Assembly: GCA_036676415.1 (NCBI GenBank) | Contig: JAKFCX010000055.1 | Span: forward strand, 1 to 64,000 | Length of the DNA: 64,000 bases | Origin: JAEZDC01 sp036676415 | Lineage (GTDB): Bacteria; Bacteroidota; Bacteroidia; Chitinophagales; Chitinophagaceae | Direction: 5' to 3' | In this document: positions 32,593 through 40,797 of the stretch, in pieces | How the letters are laid out: each line of letters opens with the position of its first letter | Position numbering within the stretch: position 1 is the stretch's first letter | Program-made: the position numbers and the translations under genes | The notes under the pieces: model-generated | The model's input: only the letters and a program-made list of their open reading frames with translations | Databases searched by the model: none | Told to the model about the DNA's origin: nothing

Positions 32593-33870
32593 GTGAAGCG
32601 AACAACAGCTACATTCCAGGTAAAAGATATAGATCTATTTAAACAGCAAATGTTGAACTGGGCTAACCAGTTCAACATTTTTCTTTTCCTGGATAGTCAT
32701 TCTTATAAAGACAAATACTCCGGCGAAGAATGGATATTGGCTGCTGATCCGATAAGTAAATTTGAACCGACGGAGCACCTGTTTGCTGATTTTAAAACAT
32801 TTGTTAACTCAAATAAAGACTGGATTTTCGGGCATTTAAATTATGACCTGAAAAATCATATTGAACCTCTTTCCTCACAACATAATGACCGTATAGGATT
32901 TCCTGATATCTTTCTTTTTGTACCTGATGTGATGATCAGGAGAAAAGGTGAAGGAGTGGAAATATCATCGTTTACGATCTTACCTGAAATCATTTTTCAT
33001 CAAATCCAAATTATATCATCTTCAACGAGTGTATCCAATCAAGTTGACATTAAGTCGAGGATCTCAAAAGAAGAATACCTGAAGATCATTCACAGTTTGC
33101 GTGAGCACATTTTAAAAGGTGATTGCTACGAGATCAATTTTTGCCAGGAATTCTTTGCTGAAAATGCTTCGGTTGATCCTGTTCCGCTTTATCAAAAACT
33201 CTCAGCAATATCGCCAACACCATTTGGTGGATTTTATAAATTGAATGAAAAATACCTCCTCTGTGCTAGTCCTGAACGGTTCCTGAAAAGATCTGGCAGC
33301 AAGATGATTTCGCAGCCTATTAAAGGCACTATTCGAAGAAATAATGAGGATGTTATTGCTGATGAGCAGTTGAAACAACAATTATTAAACAGCCAGAAAG
33401 ACAAAAGCGAAAATGTGATGATCGTTGACCTGATGCGAAACGATCTCAGCAAATTTTGCAAAGACGGTTCAGTACATGTTGAAGAGTTATTCGGTATTTA
33501 CACTTTTCCACAGGTGCACCAGATGATATCTACTATTGTTGGTGAAGTTGGTGATGATGTTGGGTTTGCTGAAATCATTGAAGCAACTTTCCCAATGGGT
33601 TCTATGACAGGTGCACCAAAAAGAAGGGTAATGGAATTAATCGAGCGGTATGAAGAAACCAAACGTGGAATCTATTCCGGCTCCATCGGCTACATTGCTC
33701 CAAATGGAGATTTTGATTTTAACGTGGTGATTCGAAGTATCATTTATAACCAGGAGAATGGGTACTTGTCATACCAGGTTGGTGGTGGCATCACTTTCTA
33801 CAGCGATCCGGAAAAAGAATACGAAGAATGCTTACTCAAAGCCGCAGCAATAAAAAAGGTGCTGAATTAA
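32593..33870 (+). CDS. pabB: Aminodeoxychorismate synthase component I (chorismate-binding)
   Basis: 425 residues from GTG 32593, 5 bp after the previous stop; the next in-frame Met is at residue 20. Chorismate-utilising fold with PIKGTIRR (242-249). The Lys244 in PIKGT is typical of PabB, whereas anthranilate synthases have PIAGT. Also present are CASPERFL, SENVMIVDLMRNDL and MGSMTGAPK. It makes 4-amino-4-deoxychorismate for folate, with a glutamine amidotransferase partner that is not in this window. Its last codons contain a minus-strand terminator stem. Confidence 0.9.
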   Translation: MKRTTATFQVKDIDLFKQQMLNWANQFNIFLFLDSHSYKDKYSGEEWILAADPISKFEPTEHLFADFKTFVNSNKDWIFGHLNYDLKNHIEPLSSQHNDRIGFPDIFLFVPDVMIRRKGEGVEISSFTILPEIIFHQIQIISSSTSVSNQVDIKSRISKEEYLKIIHSLREHILKGDCYEINFCQEFFAENASVDPVPLYQKLSAISPTPFGGFYKLNEKYLLCASPERFLKRSGSKMISQPIKGTIRRNNEDVIADEQLKQQLLNSQKDKSENVMIVDLMRNDLSKFCKDGSVHVEELFGIYTFPQVHQMISTIVGEVGDDVGFAEIIEATFPMGSMTGAPKRRVMELIERYEETKRGIYSGSIGYIAPNGDFDFNVVIRSIIYNQENGYLSYQVGGGITFYSDPEKEYEECLLKAAAIKKVLN

Positions 33871-33877
33871 CAGCACC
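33852..33877 (-). terminator. Terminator of the lytic transglycosylase gene, inside pabB 3' end
   Basis: On the minus strand GGTGCTG (33877-33871) pairs with CAGCACC (33864-33858) and is followed by TTTTTT (33857-33852). The second arm and the T-run are sense codons of pabB. Confidence 0.7.
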
Positions 33878-33906
33878 TCTATATAGCATAGGAATGAAAA
33901 TCTTAA

Positions 33907-34677
33907 TTAACCATTCATGGTTTCTGAATTCTGACTTGAAATCTCGATCTCGTCACCTTCAAAAATGTACTGCATGCTGATGTACTTCTTTACGTGGTTT
34001 CTTGTTTCAAGCGGCAGACGATGTTGAATATCCCAGAAAGTCTCACCCCCAGTTTCTTTCAGAATCCTTGCAACTTTATTAGGACCACAGTTATAAGAAG
34101 CAACGACTAATAACCAGTCACCAAATCGCTCATACATCTGCTTCAGGTATTTTGCAGCCGCATGAGTACTTTTTGTAAAGTCCTTACGCTCATCCACCTT
34201 TCCGTTCACTTTTAGACCGAAACTTCTTCCATCAGCTGGCATAAACTGCCATGGACCAGCTGCTCCAACTCTTGAAACGGCTTTGTTATTCAGGTTACTT
34301 TCAATAACGCTGAGGTATTTCAATTCTACGGGCACTCCGTAAGACGATAATATCTTGTCGTACAGTTCAAAATACGGCTCCGCTTTTGGCTTCATTTTCT
34401 CGTAATGCTTACCTTCTTTGGCTACATATTTCTCGAGAAAAGCAACTGCTTCCGGGTAAGTTTCCATCAGGGAAACTGTTGTTGTAGTGGTTGTTGTGGC
34501 TTCAGCTGTTGTACTATTAATAAGCGTCTTAAATTCAGACTTAGCCGAAACGGTACTGTCTTTTTTTGTTGTGTTGTTATTATTCACGCCATTTTTAAAG
34601 GACATGAATGAAAAGCTGAGGGCAATAAAAATGAACCAAACTATTACAGCTTTTGCATAAGACACAGGATTTTTCAT
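33907..34677 (-). CDS. Lytic transglycosylase, SLT domain (MltD-like, no LysM)
   Basis: 256 residues from ATG 34677; ATG 34704 is an alternative. One N-terminal hydrophobic segment (membrane anchor or uncleaved signal), then a disordered Asn/Thr-rich linker with a seven-Thr run. The GH23-type domain has catalytic Glu126 in LSVIESNLNN, then AAGPWQFMP and VASYNCGPNKV. It cleaves peptidoglycan glycan strands to anhydromuramyl ends in the periplasm. LysM repeats, usual in MltD, are missing. Confidence 0.9.
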   Translation of the reverse strand: MKNPVSYAKAVIVWFIFIALSFSFMSFKNGVNNNNTTKKDSTVSAKSEFKTLINSTTAEATTTTTTTVSLMETYPEAVAFLEKYVAKEGKHYEKMKPKAEPYFELYDKILSSYGVPVELKYLSVIESNLNNKAVSRVGAAGPWQFMPADGRSFGLKVNGKVDERKDFTKSTHAAAKYLKQMYERFGDWLLVVASYNCGPNKVARILKETGGETFWDIQHRLPLETRNHVKKYISMQYIFEGDEIEISSQNSETMNG

Positions 34678-34767
34678 GTTGACACCAAATAATTGAATTG
34701 TCATCTACGTTCGTTTTTAGTGAAACAATTGGGATTTCCAGTCAGCGATACGGTTCGTCTACAGTTC

Positions 34768-36228
34768 TTAAATCGTCGTTCGTTCGTAATGCTTGTCTTT
34801 CTCTTTTTGGTGCAGTAGTTTTTGTGAAACGCGAAGCAAAGATAACTCAGAATGGTGGGAAGCAAGCAGCTGAAGGCCAAATGGCATGTTATTCTCATGG
34901 CGGAAAAGCGGCAGTGAAATAGCCGGAATTCCTACTAGGTTTGCATAGACTGTATATATGTCAGCCAGGAACATCTCCACCGGATCTTTGTGATGATCGA
35001 AGCCAAAAGCAGTGGTTGGACTTGTAGGCAATATGATAAAATCGTAATGTTTAAACAGTTCATTTGTTTGCTCAAGCAACAGGTTTCTTACCTGCTGAGC
35101 CTTAGTAAAATATGCATCATAGTAACCAGCGCTTAACACGAAGTTGCCGAGCATAATCCGACGCTTTACTTCTTTACCAAAACCACCGCTCCTTGTGTTT
35201 GAATACATGTCTGCCAGAACGGCCGAATTAGCATTATTTCGATGCCCGAATCTTACTCCATCATACCTCGAAAGGTTGCTGGAGGCCTCTGCAGTTGTTA
35301 AGATATAGTAAACAGGAACAATGTAGTCAAGCAACTCAAAATCAACAGGTTCAACCCTATGACCCTCACCTGTTAAAGTCTTGATAAAGGCCTCAATTTG
35401 GGTGCGAATTTCTACATCAAGTGAGGAATTTTCGAATGCCTGGCGGAAATATGCAAAGCGATACTTCTTACCTTGGGCCTTTAACAATTCACTAAAAGAA
35501 GGAACATGTTCGGTTGAAACCGTACTATCAAATTCATCCGCACCGGCAATAACTTCTAGTGTTAGGGCTACATCTTCTATATTTTTAGCAAAGATCCCAA
35601 TCTGATCAAATGATGAAGCGTAGGCAATCAACCCATACCTCGAAATACGGCCGTATGAAGGCTTAAACCCAACTACTCCACAGAAATCTGCAGGTTGTCT
35701 AACAGAGCCACCTGTGTCGCTTCCCAGGCTGATCATGCACATTCCGGCCTGGACTGCTACAGCCGAACCACCTGAAGATCCACCGGGAACTTTTGTTTCA
35801 TCTGCAGCGTTTTTTACAGGTCCGTAAGCAGAATTTTCGTTGCTACTGCCCATGGCAAATTCATCGCAATTCTGCCTGCCGATGATAATTGCACCTTCAG
35901 CTAATAGCTTTTCTACAACTGTAGCATTATAAACCGAAGTAAATCCTTCGAGAATCTTAGAAGCAGCAGACAGTTTATGCCCTTTATAGCAGATCACATC
36001 TTTGATTCCTACAATAACTCCATGCATTTTGCCCTGGATGGATTCGCTTCGCTGGCTATCAAGTTCAGCAGCCCTGGCCAAAGCTTCCTCTTCAAACACT
36101 TCTAGAAAAGCATTAAGGTGTTGATTGGCCTTTATTGAAGCTATATAATGCAAAACGGCCTCCACACAAGTGGTTTGGCCGTTCTGTAAATCGTTATGAT
36201 AGTCTTTGATTGTAGTAAAACGAAACAA
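34768..36228 (-). CDS. gatA: Asp-tRNA(Asn)/Glu-tRNA(Gln) amidotransferase subunit GatA
   Basis: 486 residues. Glutaminase subunit of the tRNA-dependent amidotransferase. The catalytic Ser-cisSer-Lys triad is visible: Lys76 in GIKD, Ser151 in PGGSSGGS and Ser175 in SDTGGS. The start codon is TTG at 36228 (FRFTTIKDYHNDL), with no ATG nearby and correct family register. It follows tatA by 12 bp, so the pair shares the tatA promoter. gatB and gatC are not in the window. Confidence 0.95.
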   Translation of the reverse strand: MFRFTTIKDYHNDLQNGQTTCVEAVLHYIASIKANQHLNAFLEVFEEEALARAAELDSQRSESIQGKMHGVIVGIKDVICYKGHKLSAASKILEGFTSVYNATVVEKLLAEGAIIIGRQNCDEFAMGSSNENSAYGPVKNAADETKVPGGSSGGSAVAVQAGMCMISLGSDTGGSVRQPADFCGVVGFKPSYGRISRYGLIAYASSFDQIGIFAKNIEDVALTLEVIAGADEFDSTVSTEHVPSFSELLKAQGKKYRFAYFRQAFENSSLDVEIRTQIEAFIKTLTGEGHRVEPVDFELLDYIVPVYYILTTAEASSNLSRYDGVRFGHRNNANSAVLADMYSNTRSGGFGKEVKRRIMLGNFVLSAGYYDAYFTKAQQVRNLLLEQTNELFKHYDFIILPTSPTTAFGFDHHKDPVEMFLADIYTVYANLVGIPAISLPLFRHENNMPFGLQLLASHHSELSLLRVSQKLLHQKEKDKHYERTTI

Positions 36229-36240
36229 AGGCTGTTTATA

Positions 36241-36447
36241 TTAAGGATTGGTAGTAGTGGAAGCAGATCTGTTATCTTTCTCTGTAGCACTTTCCTCAAT
36301 CTCTTTTCTCACGTTATTTTTAGCATCATTGAATTCCCTGATACCTTTTCCCATTCCCCTCATCAGTTCAGGAATCTTCTTACCACCAAAAAGGATGAGT
36401 ATTGCAATGATAATCAGGATAATTTCTGTAGCTCCTAATGAACCCAT
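36241..36447 (-). CDS. tatA: Sec-independent protein translocase subunit TatA/TatE
   Basis: 68 residues from ATG 36447. Short N-terminus (GSLGATE), one membrane helix (IILIIIAILILF), then the FGGKKIPELMRGMGKGIREF amphipathic helix with the conserved Phe-Gly hinge, and a charged Ser/Thr tail. It oligomerises to form the Tat pore for folded proteins. TACCTTTG lies about 20 nt upstream and supports this start over Met eight codons earlier. tatC is not adjacent. Confidence 0.95.
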   Translation of the reverse strand: MGSLGATEIILIIIAILILFGGKKIPELMRGMGKGIREFNDAKNNVRKEIEESATEKDNRSASTTTNP

Positions 36448-36465
36448 AAAATAGATTTTAGATTT

Positions 36466-36473
36466 CAAAGGTA
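36466..36473 (-). promoter_or_regulatory. -7 box for tatA-gatA
   Basis: TACCTTTG on the minus strand, 18 nt before ATG 36447. Confidence 0.5.
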
Positions 36474-36520
36474 AGGCAATTGACCAGCCTTGCCGTTAAT
36501 AGTTTGCTTAAATAGAAATA

Positions 36521-36555
36521 AAAAAAAGCGGAGGTCTTTACAAACCCCCGCTTTT
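36521..36555 (-). terminator. rplS terminator
   Basis: On the minus strand AAAAGCGG (36555-36548) pairs with CCGCTTTT (36531-36524), followed by more T, 15 nt after the rplS stop. Confidence 0.8.
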
Positions 36556-36570
36556 ATAATAGACTTATAA

Positions 36571-36924
36571 TTACTTAACTCTTTTCTCTTTAATCCTTGC
36601 ACTCTTACCACTTCTTTCTCTTAAGTAGTACAGTTTAGCACGACGAACTTTACCTACTTTATTCAATACGATAGAGTCGATGTTTGGCGAAAAGATCGGG
36701 AAAAGCCTTTCTACACCAATGCCATCAGATATCTTACGAACAGTAAAAGTAGCGGTAGTACCGGTTCCCTGCTTCTTGATCACATCTCCACGAAAGCTCT
36801 GGATACGCTCTTTACCACCTTCAACGATCTTATAGTTTACAGTGATATTATCACCTGCTTTAAACTTTGGAGTCTCAGTCTTCTGCGTAAGCTGCTCCTG
36901 TACAAACTGAACTGCTGCGTTCAT
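36571..36924 (-). CDS. rplS: 50S ribosomal protein L19
   Basis: 117 residues, normal length. It sits at the 30S-50S interface. Signatures: FKAGDNITVNYKIVEGGKERIQ, FRGDVIKKQG, GIGVERLFPIFSP, and the end KVRRAKLYYLRERSGKSARIKEK. It stands alone between its own promoter and terminator; rpsP, rimM and trmD are not adjacent. Confidence 0.98.
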   Translation of the reverse strand: MNAAVQFVQEQLTQKTETPKFKAGDNITVNYKIVEGGKERIQSFRGDVIKKQGTGTTATFTVRKISDGIGVERLFPIFSPNIDSIVLNKVGKVRRAKLYYLRERSGKSARIKEKRVK

Positions 36925-36946
36925 AATAGATTTTTTTAACGGGAGG

Positions 36947-36954
36947 CAAAAGTA
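36947..36954 (-). promoter_or_regulatory. -7 box for rplS
   Basis: TACTTTTG on the minus strand, 22 nt before ATG 36924. Confidence 0.5.
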
Positions 36955-37033
36955 AGGGCTTTAGATTTAAATGGGAAATAAAATTGAAAGTTTTCCCTTT
37001 ATAAAAAGCAAATATATGTTTTCTCTTATACGA

Positions 37034-38578
37034 CTACCAGAGACTGGTCTTTCTTTTCCGTGTACTTCCACCGAGACCCAAAGCACCCAATAAGCTCCGG
37101 GTAATCACATTGGCTGCAGTTCTGCCTACTTGCTTAACTATCGGACTATCAAAGAAACTCTCCTCTTTTGCCTGCTTTTTTTGTTTGGCTTCGGCAGTCG
37201 TTTTTTCCACATCAACCTCAGCTTCTGACGCTACCTGGAGTTTCTGTTGAAGAATCTCGTAAGCACTATGGCTATCAACTGCCTGCCCGTATTTTGAAGC
37301 TATTTTACTCTGACTCGCCAATTGCTGGATCTCAGCATCTGAAAGAATATCCATCCTGCTTTTTGGAGGAACCAGCATGGTGTGTACTAATGGAGTAGGA
37401 ATTCCTTTCTCGTTCAGAAGCGTTACAAATGCTTCTCCGATTCCCATTTGTGTGATCAAATCTGCTGTTGTATAAAAATCTGTTTCCGGAAAATTTTCAG
37501 CAGCCTGTTTAATTGTTTTGCGATCTGCAGCGGTGAATGCCCTGAGTGCATGCTGAATCTTTAAACCTAGTTGACTCAGAATTGACGCTGGAATATCCTG
37601 CGGATTTTGTGTACAGAAGAAGATACCTATCCCTTTCGAACGGATAAGTTTAATGACCGTTTCCATCTGATCTAACAATGCATCGGTAGCTTCCTCAAAT
37701 AACAAGTGTGCTTCATCTATGAACATCACCAGTTTCGGTTTATCCATATCACCTTCTTCCGGTGAAACGGCATATAACTCAGCCAGTAACTGCAACATGA
37801 AAGTGGAAAACAGTTTCGGACGATCCTGCATATCTGTTACCCGCAGAATATTGATCATTCCCCTGCCATCATCCGAAATACGCATCAGGTCTTCCACTTC
37901 AAAACTCTTCTCACCAAAAAATACATCTGCACCCTGTTGCTGAAGTTCTACCACTTTTCTTAATATGGTTCCGGTTGAAGTGGTAGAGATTTTCCCATAA
38001 GTAGATTCAATATCCTTTTTGCCTTCATTACTTATATACTGAAGCACTTTAATGAAATCCTGCAGGTTTAGTAAAGGCAGTTTATTATCATCGCAGTATT
38101 TAAAGATCATTGCAACAAGGCCACTTTGCGTATCATTCAGACCAAGTATTTTACTCAACAGAATAGGACCAAATTCAGTAACAGTAGCTCTCAGCTGAAC
38201 ACCTTTTCCCTGGTTCAAAGTGAGTAATTCTACCGGGTAAGCCGATGGTTTGTATTCGATGCCTAACAATTTGGCTCTTTCAGTAATTTTTTCATTGACA
38301 GAACCTGATGCGGCAATACCGCTGAGATCACCTTTTATATCCATCAACAGAACCGGAACACTGTTATCGCTGAGCACCTCACTGATCACCTGCAGGGTTT
38401 TTGTCTTCCCTGTACCGGTTGCACCTGCAATTAATCCATGACGATTCATGGTTTTAAGGGGAAGAAATACATCAGCTCCTGCTACTGTACTTCCGTTTAG
38501 CATTGCTACACCTATTTTAGCTTTCTCGCCTTTAAATGAATAGCCGGTTTTAATAGCTTCCACAAAATTTTCAGACAT
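37034..38578 (-). CDS. HerA/YjgR-like ATPase (DUF853)
   Basis: 514 residues. Single ATPase domain with Walker A GATGTGKT (residues about 52-59), Walker B KLVMFIDEAHLLF, an arginine-finger region LIRSKGIGIFFCTQNPQDIP, and a C-terminal Gln/Ala/Lys-rich helix, then TRSLLGALGLGGSTRKRK. This matches the DUF853 (E. coli YjgR) group of the HerA/FtsK superfamily, whose role is not settled; DNA or protein translocation is expected. The partner nuclease NurA is not adjacent. A -7 box lies 50 nt upstream. Confidence 0.88.
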   Translation of the reverse strand: MSENFVEAIKTGYSFKGEKAKIGVAMLNGSTVAGADVFLPLKTMNRHGLIAGATGTGKTKTLQVISEVLSDNSVPVLLMDIKGDLSGIAASGSVNEKITERAKLLGIEYKPSAYPVELLTLNQGKGVQLRATVTEFGPILLSKILGLNDTQSGLVAMIFKYCDDNKLPLLNLQDFIKVLQYISNEGKKDIESTYGKISTTSTGTILRKVVELQQQGADVFFGEKSFEVEDLMRISDDGRGMINILRVTDMQDRPKLFSTFMLQLLAELYAVSPEEGDMDKPKLVMFIDEAHLLFEEATDALLDQMETVIKLIRSKGIGIFFCTQNPQDIPASILSQLGLKIQHALRAFTAADRKTIKQAAENFPETDFYTTADLITQMGIGEAFVTLLNEKGIPTPLVHTMLVPPKSRMDILSDAEIQQLASQSKIASKYGQAVDSHSAYEILQQKLQVASEAEVDVEKTTAEAKQKKQAKEESFFDSPIVKQVGRTAANVITRSLLGALGLGGSTRKRKTSLW

Positions 38579-38628
38579 AAACAGTTGAATTAGGATTTCT
38601 TCTTACGAATATCAAGATAGCACTTTGC

Positions 38629-38636
38629 CAAAGATA
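38629..38636 (-). promoter_or_regulatory. -7 box for the HerA-like gene
   Basis: TATCTTTG on the minus strand, about 50 nt before ATG 38578. Confidence 0.4.
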
Positions 38637-38805
38637 GATAGCTGTAAGTGACTTCTCTTCTCTTGATAACATTGAAGACCTCTAAAAAGGGTACAGGATG
38701 ATAAAAATACTGGCTCAAATGTTGTACAGCTGTTTAACAAAATATACGTTGTATCTCATTGCTTTATAAATTCGTATAACTTTATTTTATACAAAACACT
38801 GAATC

Positions 38806-39504
38806 ATGGAAGAAAAAAAGAAATACAGGATCCTGCTTTGTGAAGATGACCAGAATCTTGGAATGGTACTAAAGAACTACCTGGAACTGAACGATTATGA
38901 TGTTACACTGGAAAGAGATGGCCGTTTGGGCCTTGCAGCTTTTCAGCGTGAGAAGTATGATATATGCCTCTTAGACGTGATGATGCCTAATATGGACGGA
39001 TTTACGCTGGCAGAAGAAATTCGTGATGTAGACCCTGACATTCCATTGTTCTTTTTGAGTGCAAAAACAATGAAAGAAGACATCATCCAGGGATATAAAC
39101 TCGGTGCCGATGATTATATCACCAAGCCTTTCGATAGTGAAGTGCTGTTATTGAAGATCAAGGCCATTCTGAAAAGAAATGAAGAGTTGAATAAAGAGTC
39201 TGAGAACATTGAGTTTGATTTGGGTAATTATCATTTCAATCCAAAACTTCGCCAGCTGATCGTTGATGGAAGAACACAAACGCTTTCTCCAAAAGAAAAC
39301 GAATTGCTGAAGATGTTAGCTGAACATAAGAACGATCTTTTACCAAGAGAAAGGGCTTTGAAAAAGATCTGGGGCAGCGATACCTATTTCAACGGAAGAA
39401 GTATGGACGTGTACATTGCCAAACTTCGTAAATACCTGAAAGAAGATTCTAATATCGAGATCGTTAACATACATGGAAACGGTTTCAGGTTAGTGGCTCC
39501 TTAA
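38806..39504 (+). CDS. OmpR-family response regulator (RprY-like), orphan
   Basis: 232 residues. Receiver domain 1-125 with Asp57 as phospho-acceptor (LLDVMMPNMDGF), the acidic pair EDD (13-15) and Lys107 in YITKPFD. C-terminal winged helix 135-232 with RALKKIWGSDTYFNGRSMDVYIAKLRKYL. The layout and length match RprY of Bacteroides. No sensor kinase is adjacent, so its partner is unlinked. It has its own terminator. Confidence 0.92.
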   Translation: MEEKKKYRILLCEDDQNLGMVLKNYLELNDYDVTLERDGRLGLAAFQREKYDICLLDVMMPNMDGFTLAEEIRDVDPDIPLFFLSAKTMKEDIIQGYKLGADDYITKPFDSEVLLLKIKAILKRNEELNKESENIEFDLGNYHFNPKLRQLIVDGRTQTLSPKENELLKMLAEHKNDLLPRERALKKIWGSDTYFNGRSMDVYIAKLRKYLKEDSNIEIVNIHGNGFRLVAP

Positions 39505-39528
39505 TATAATTTTCAATTTTTATTGATG

Positions 39529-39557
39529 AAAGCCCTGAGTATTCGGGGCTTTTTTTG
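39529..39557 (+). terminator. Terminator of the response-regulator gene
   Basis: AAAGCCC (39529-39535) pairs with GGGCTTT (39546-39552), followed by a T-run. Confidence 0.85.
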
Positions 39558-39562
39558 GGACT

Positions 39563-39595
39563 AACTTTTCCAAAGTTTGAAACTTTGGAAAAGTT
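39563..39595. repeat. 33-bp palindrome, copy 2
   Basis: Same two 15-nt arms as at 952-984 (AACTTTTCCAAAGTT and AACTTTGGAAAAGTT), with loop TGA instead of TTG. Located between convergent genes, just past the preceding terminator. Confidence 0.85.
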
Positions 39596-39618
39596 CACCT
39601 CTAGAAGAAATCATTCTA

Positions 39619-40647
39619 TTAAAACAATCCTGTTTGATTTCCCCTCTGTGGTTTCTTGCCTAAATGCTCATAGGCTTTTGGTGTTACTTCTCTTCCTCTT
39701 GGTGTACGTTGTAAAAACCCTTCCTGTATCAGGAAAGGCTCATATACCTCTTCTATGGTTCCGGGTTCTTCTCCTACAGCCGTTGCTATTGTAGTAATTC
39801 CTACAGGACCACCTTTGAATTTTTCGATGATGCAGGAAAGAATACGGTTGTCCATTTCATCCAACCCATGCTCATCTACATTCAAAGCATTTAACGCATG
39901 TTGAGTGATGCCGAAATCGATCTTTCCATCATTCAATACCTGTGCAAAATCTCTCACCCTACGTAGTAAACCATTTGCAATTCTCGGTGTACCACGACTT
40001 CTTCTTGAAATTTCATGAGAAGCTTCTGAAGTAATAGAAGTATTTAGGATCGCTGAGCTTCTTTCAATAATTTTCTTCAGCACATCCGAATGATAATATT
40101 CAAGTCTGGATTTGATACCAAACCTTGAAAGCAAGGGAGCTGTAAGCAACCCACTTCTTGTTGTTGCTCCGATCAAGGTAAATTGATTAAGAGAAAGCTG
40201 AATGCTTCTTGCATTTGGACCGCTATCGATCATAATATCTATCCTGAAATCTTCCATGGCTGCATAGAGATATTCTTCAACTACGGTACTCAACCTGTGT
40301 ATCTCATCAATGAATAACACATCATTTGGCTGCAGGTTGGTGAGTAGTCCTGCAAGATCTCCCGGCTTTTCAATCACAGGTCCCGAAGTTTCCTTGATGT
40401 TTACACCTAATTCGTTTGCAACGATCCTGCTGAGGGTTGTTTTACCTAATCCCGGAGGCCCATGAAACAATACATGATCTAAAGCCTCACCTCTCATCTT
40501 TGCTGCTTTAATAAAGATGACAAGGTTTTCTATGATCTGGCTCTGACCGGAAAAATCATCAATTTCCCTTGGTCGAATACTGTTCTCAAACTCCTTCTCA
40601 GCAGCACTTAAAACCTCTTTCTCAGTATTCAGATTGGGATTAGACAT
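39619..40647 (-). CDS. ruvB: Holliday junction branch-migration ATPase RuvB
   Basis: 342 residues. AAA+ motor that drives RuvA-bound junctions. Walker A GPPGLGKT (63-70), Walker B LFIDEIHRLS, the sensor region TRSGLLTAPLLSRFGI and a C-terminal winged helix (GTIEEVYEPFLIQEGFLQRTPRGR) are all present. ruvA and ruvC are not adjacent. Confidence 0.98.
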   Translation of the reverse strand: MSNPNLNTEKEVLSAAEKEFENSIRPREIDDFSGQSQIIENLVIFIKAAKMRGEALDHVLFHGPPGLGKTTLSRIVANELGVNIKETSGPVIEKPGDLAGLLTNLQPNDVLFIDEIHRLSTVVEEYLYAAMEDFRIDIMIDSGPNARSIQLSLNQFTLIGATTRSGLLTAPLLSRFGIKSRLEYYHSDVLKKIIERSSAILNTSITSEASHEISRRSRGTPRIANGLLRRVRDFAQVLNDGKIDFGITQHALNALNVDEHGLDEMDNRILSCIIEKFKGGPVGITTIATAVGEEPGTIEEVYEPFLIQEGFLQRTPRGREVTPKAYEHLGKKPQRGNQTGLF

Positions 40648-40797
40648 GGCTGCAATTTAGTAACTAACTGAAAGATTTTCTAATTCAGTCATCTTGGCAG
40701 TAAGAGACTGGTTGCATGGTAATTGACAATCAAAACAATTCATTTACCTTTCTTCTCTTTTGAAGAGACCTACAGGTGACACCAAAATTACTACCAG

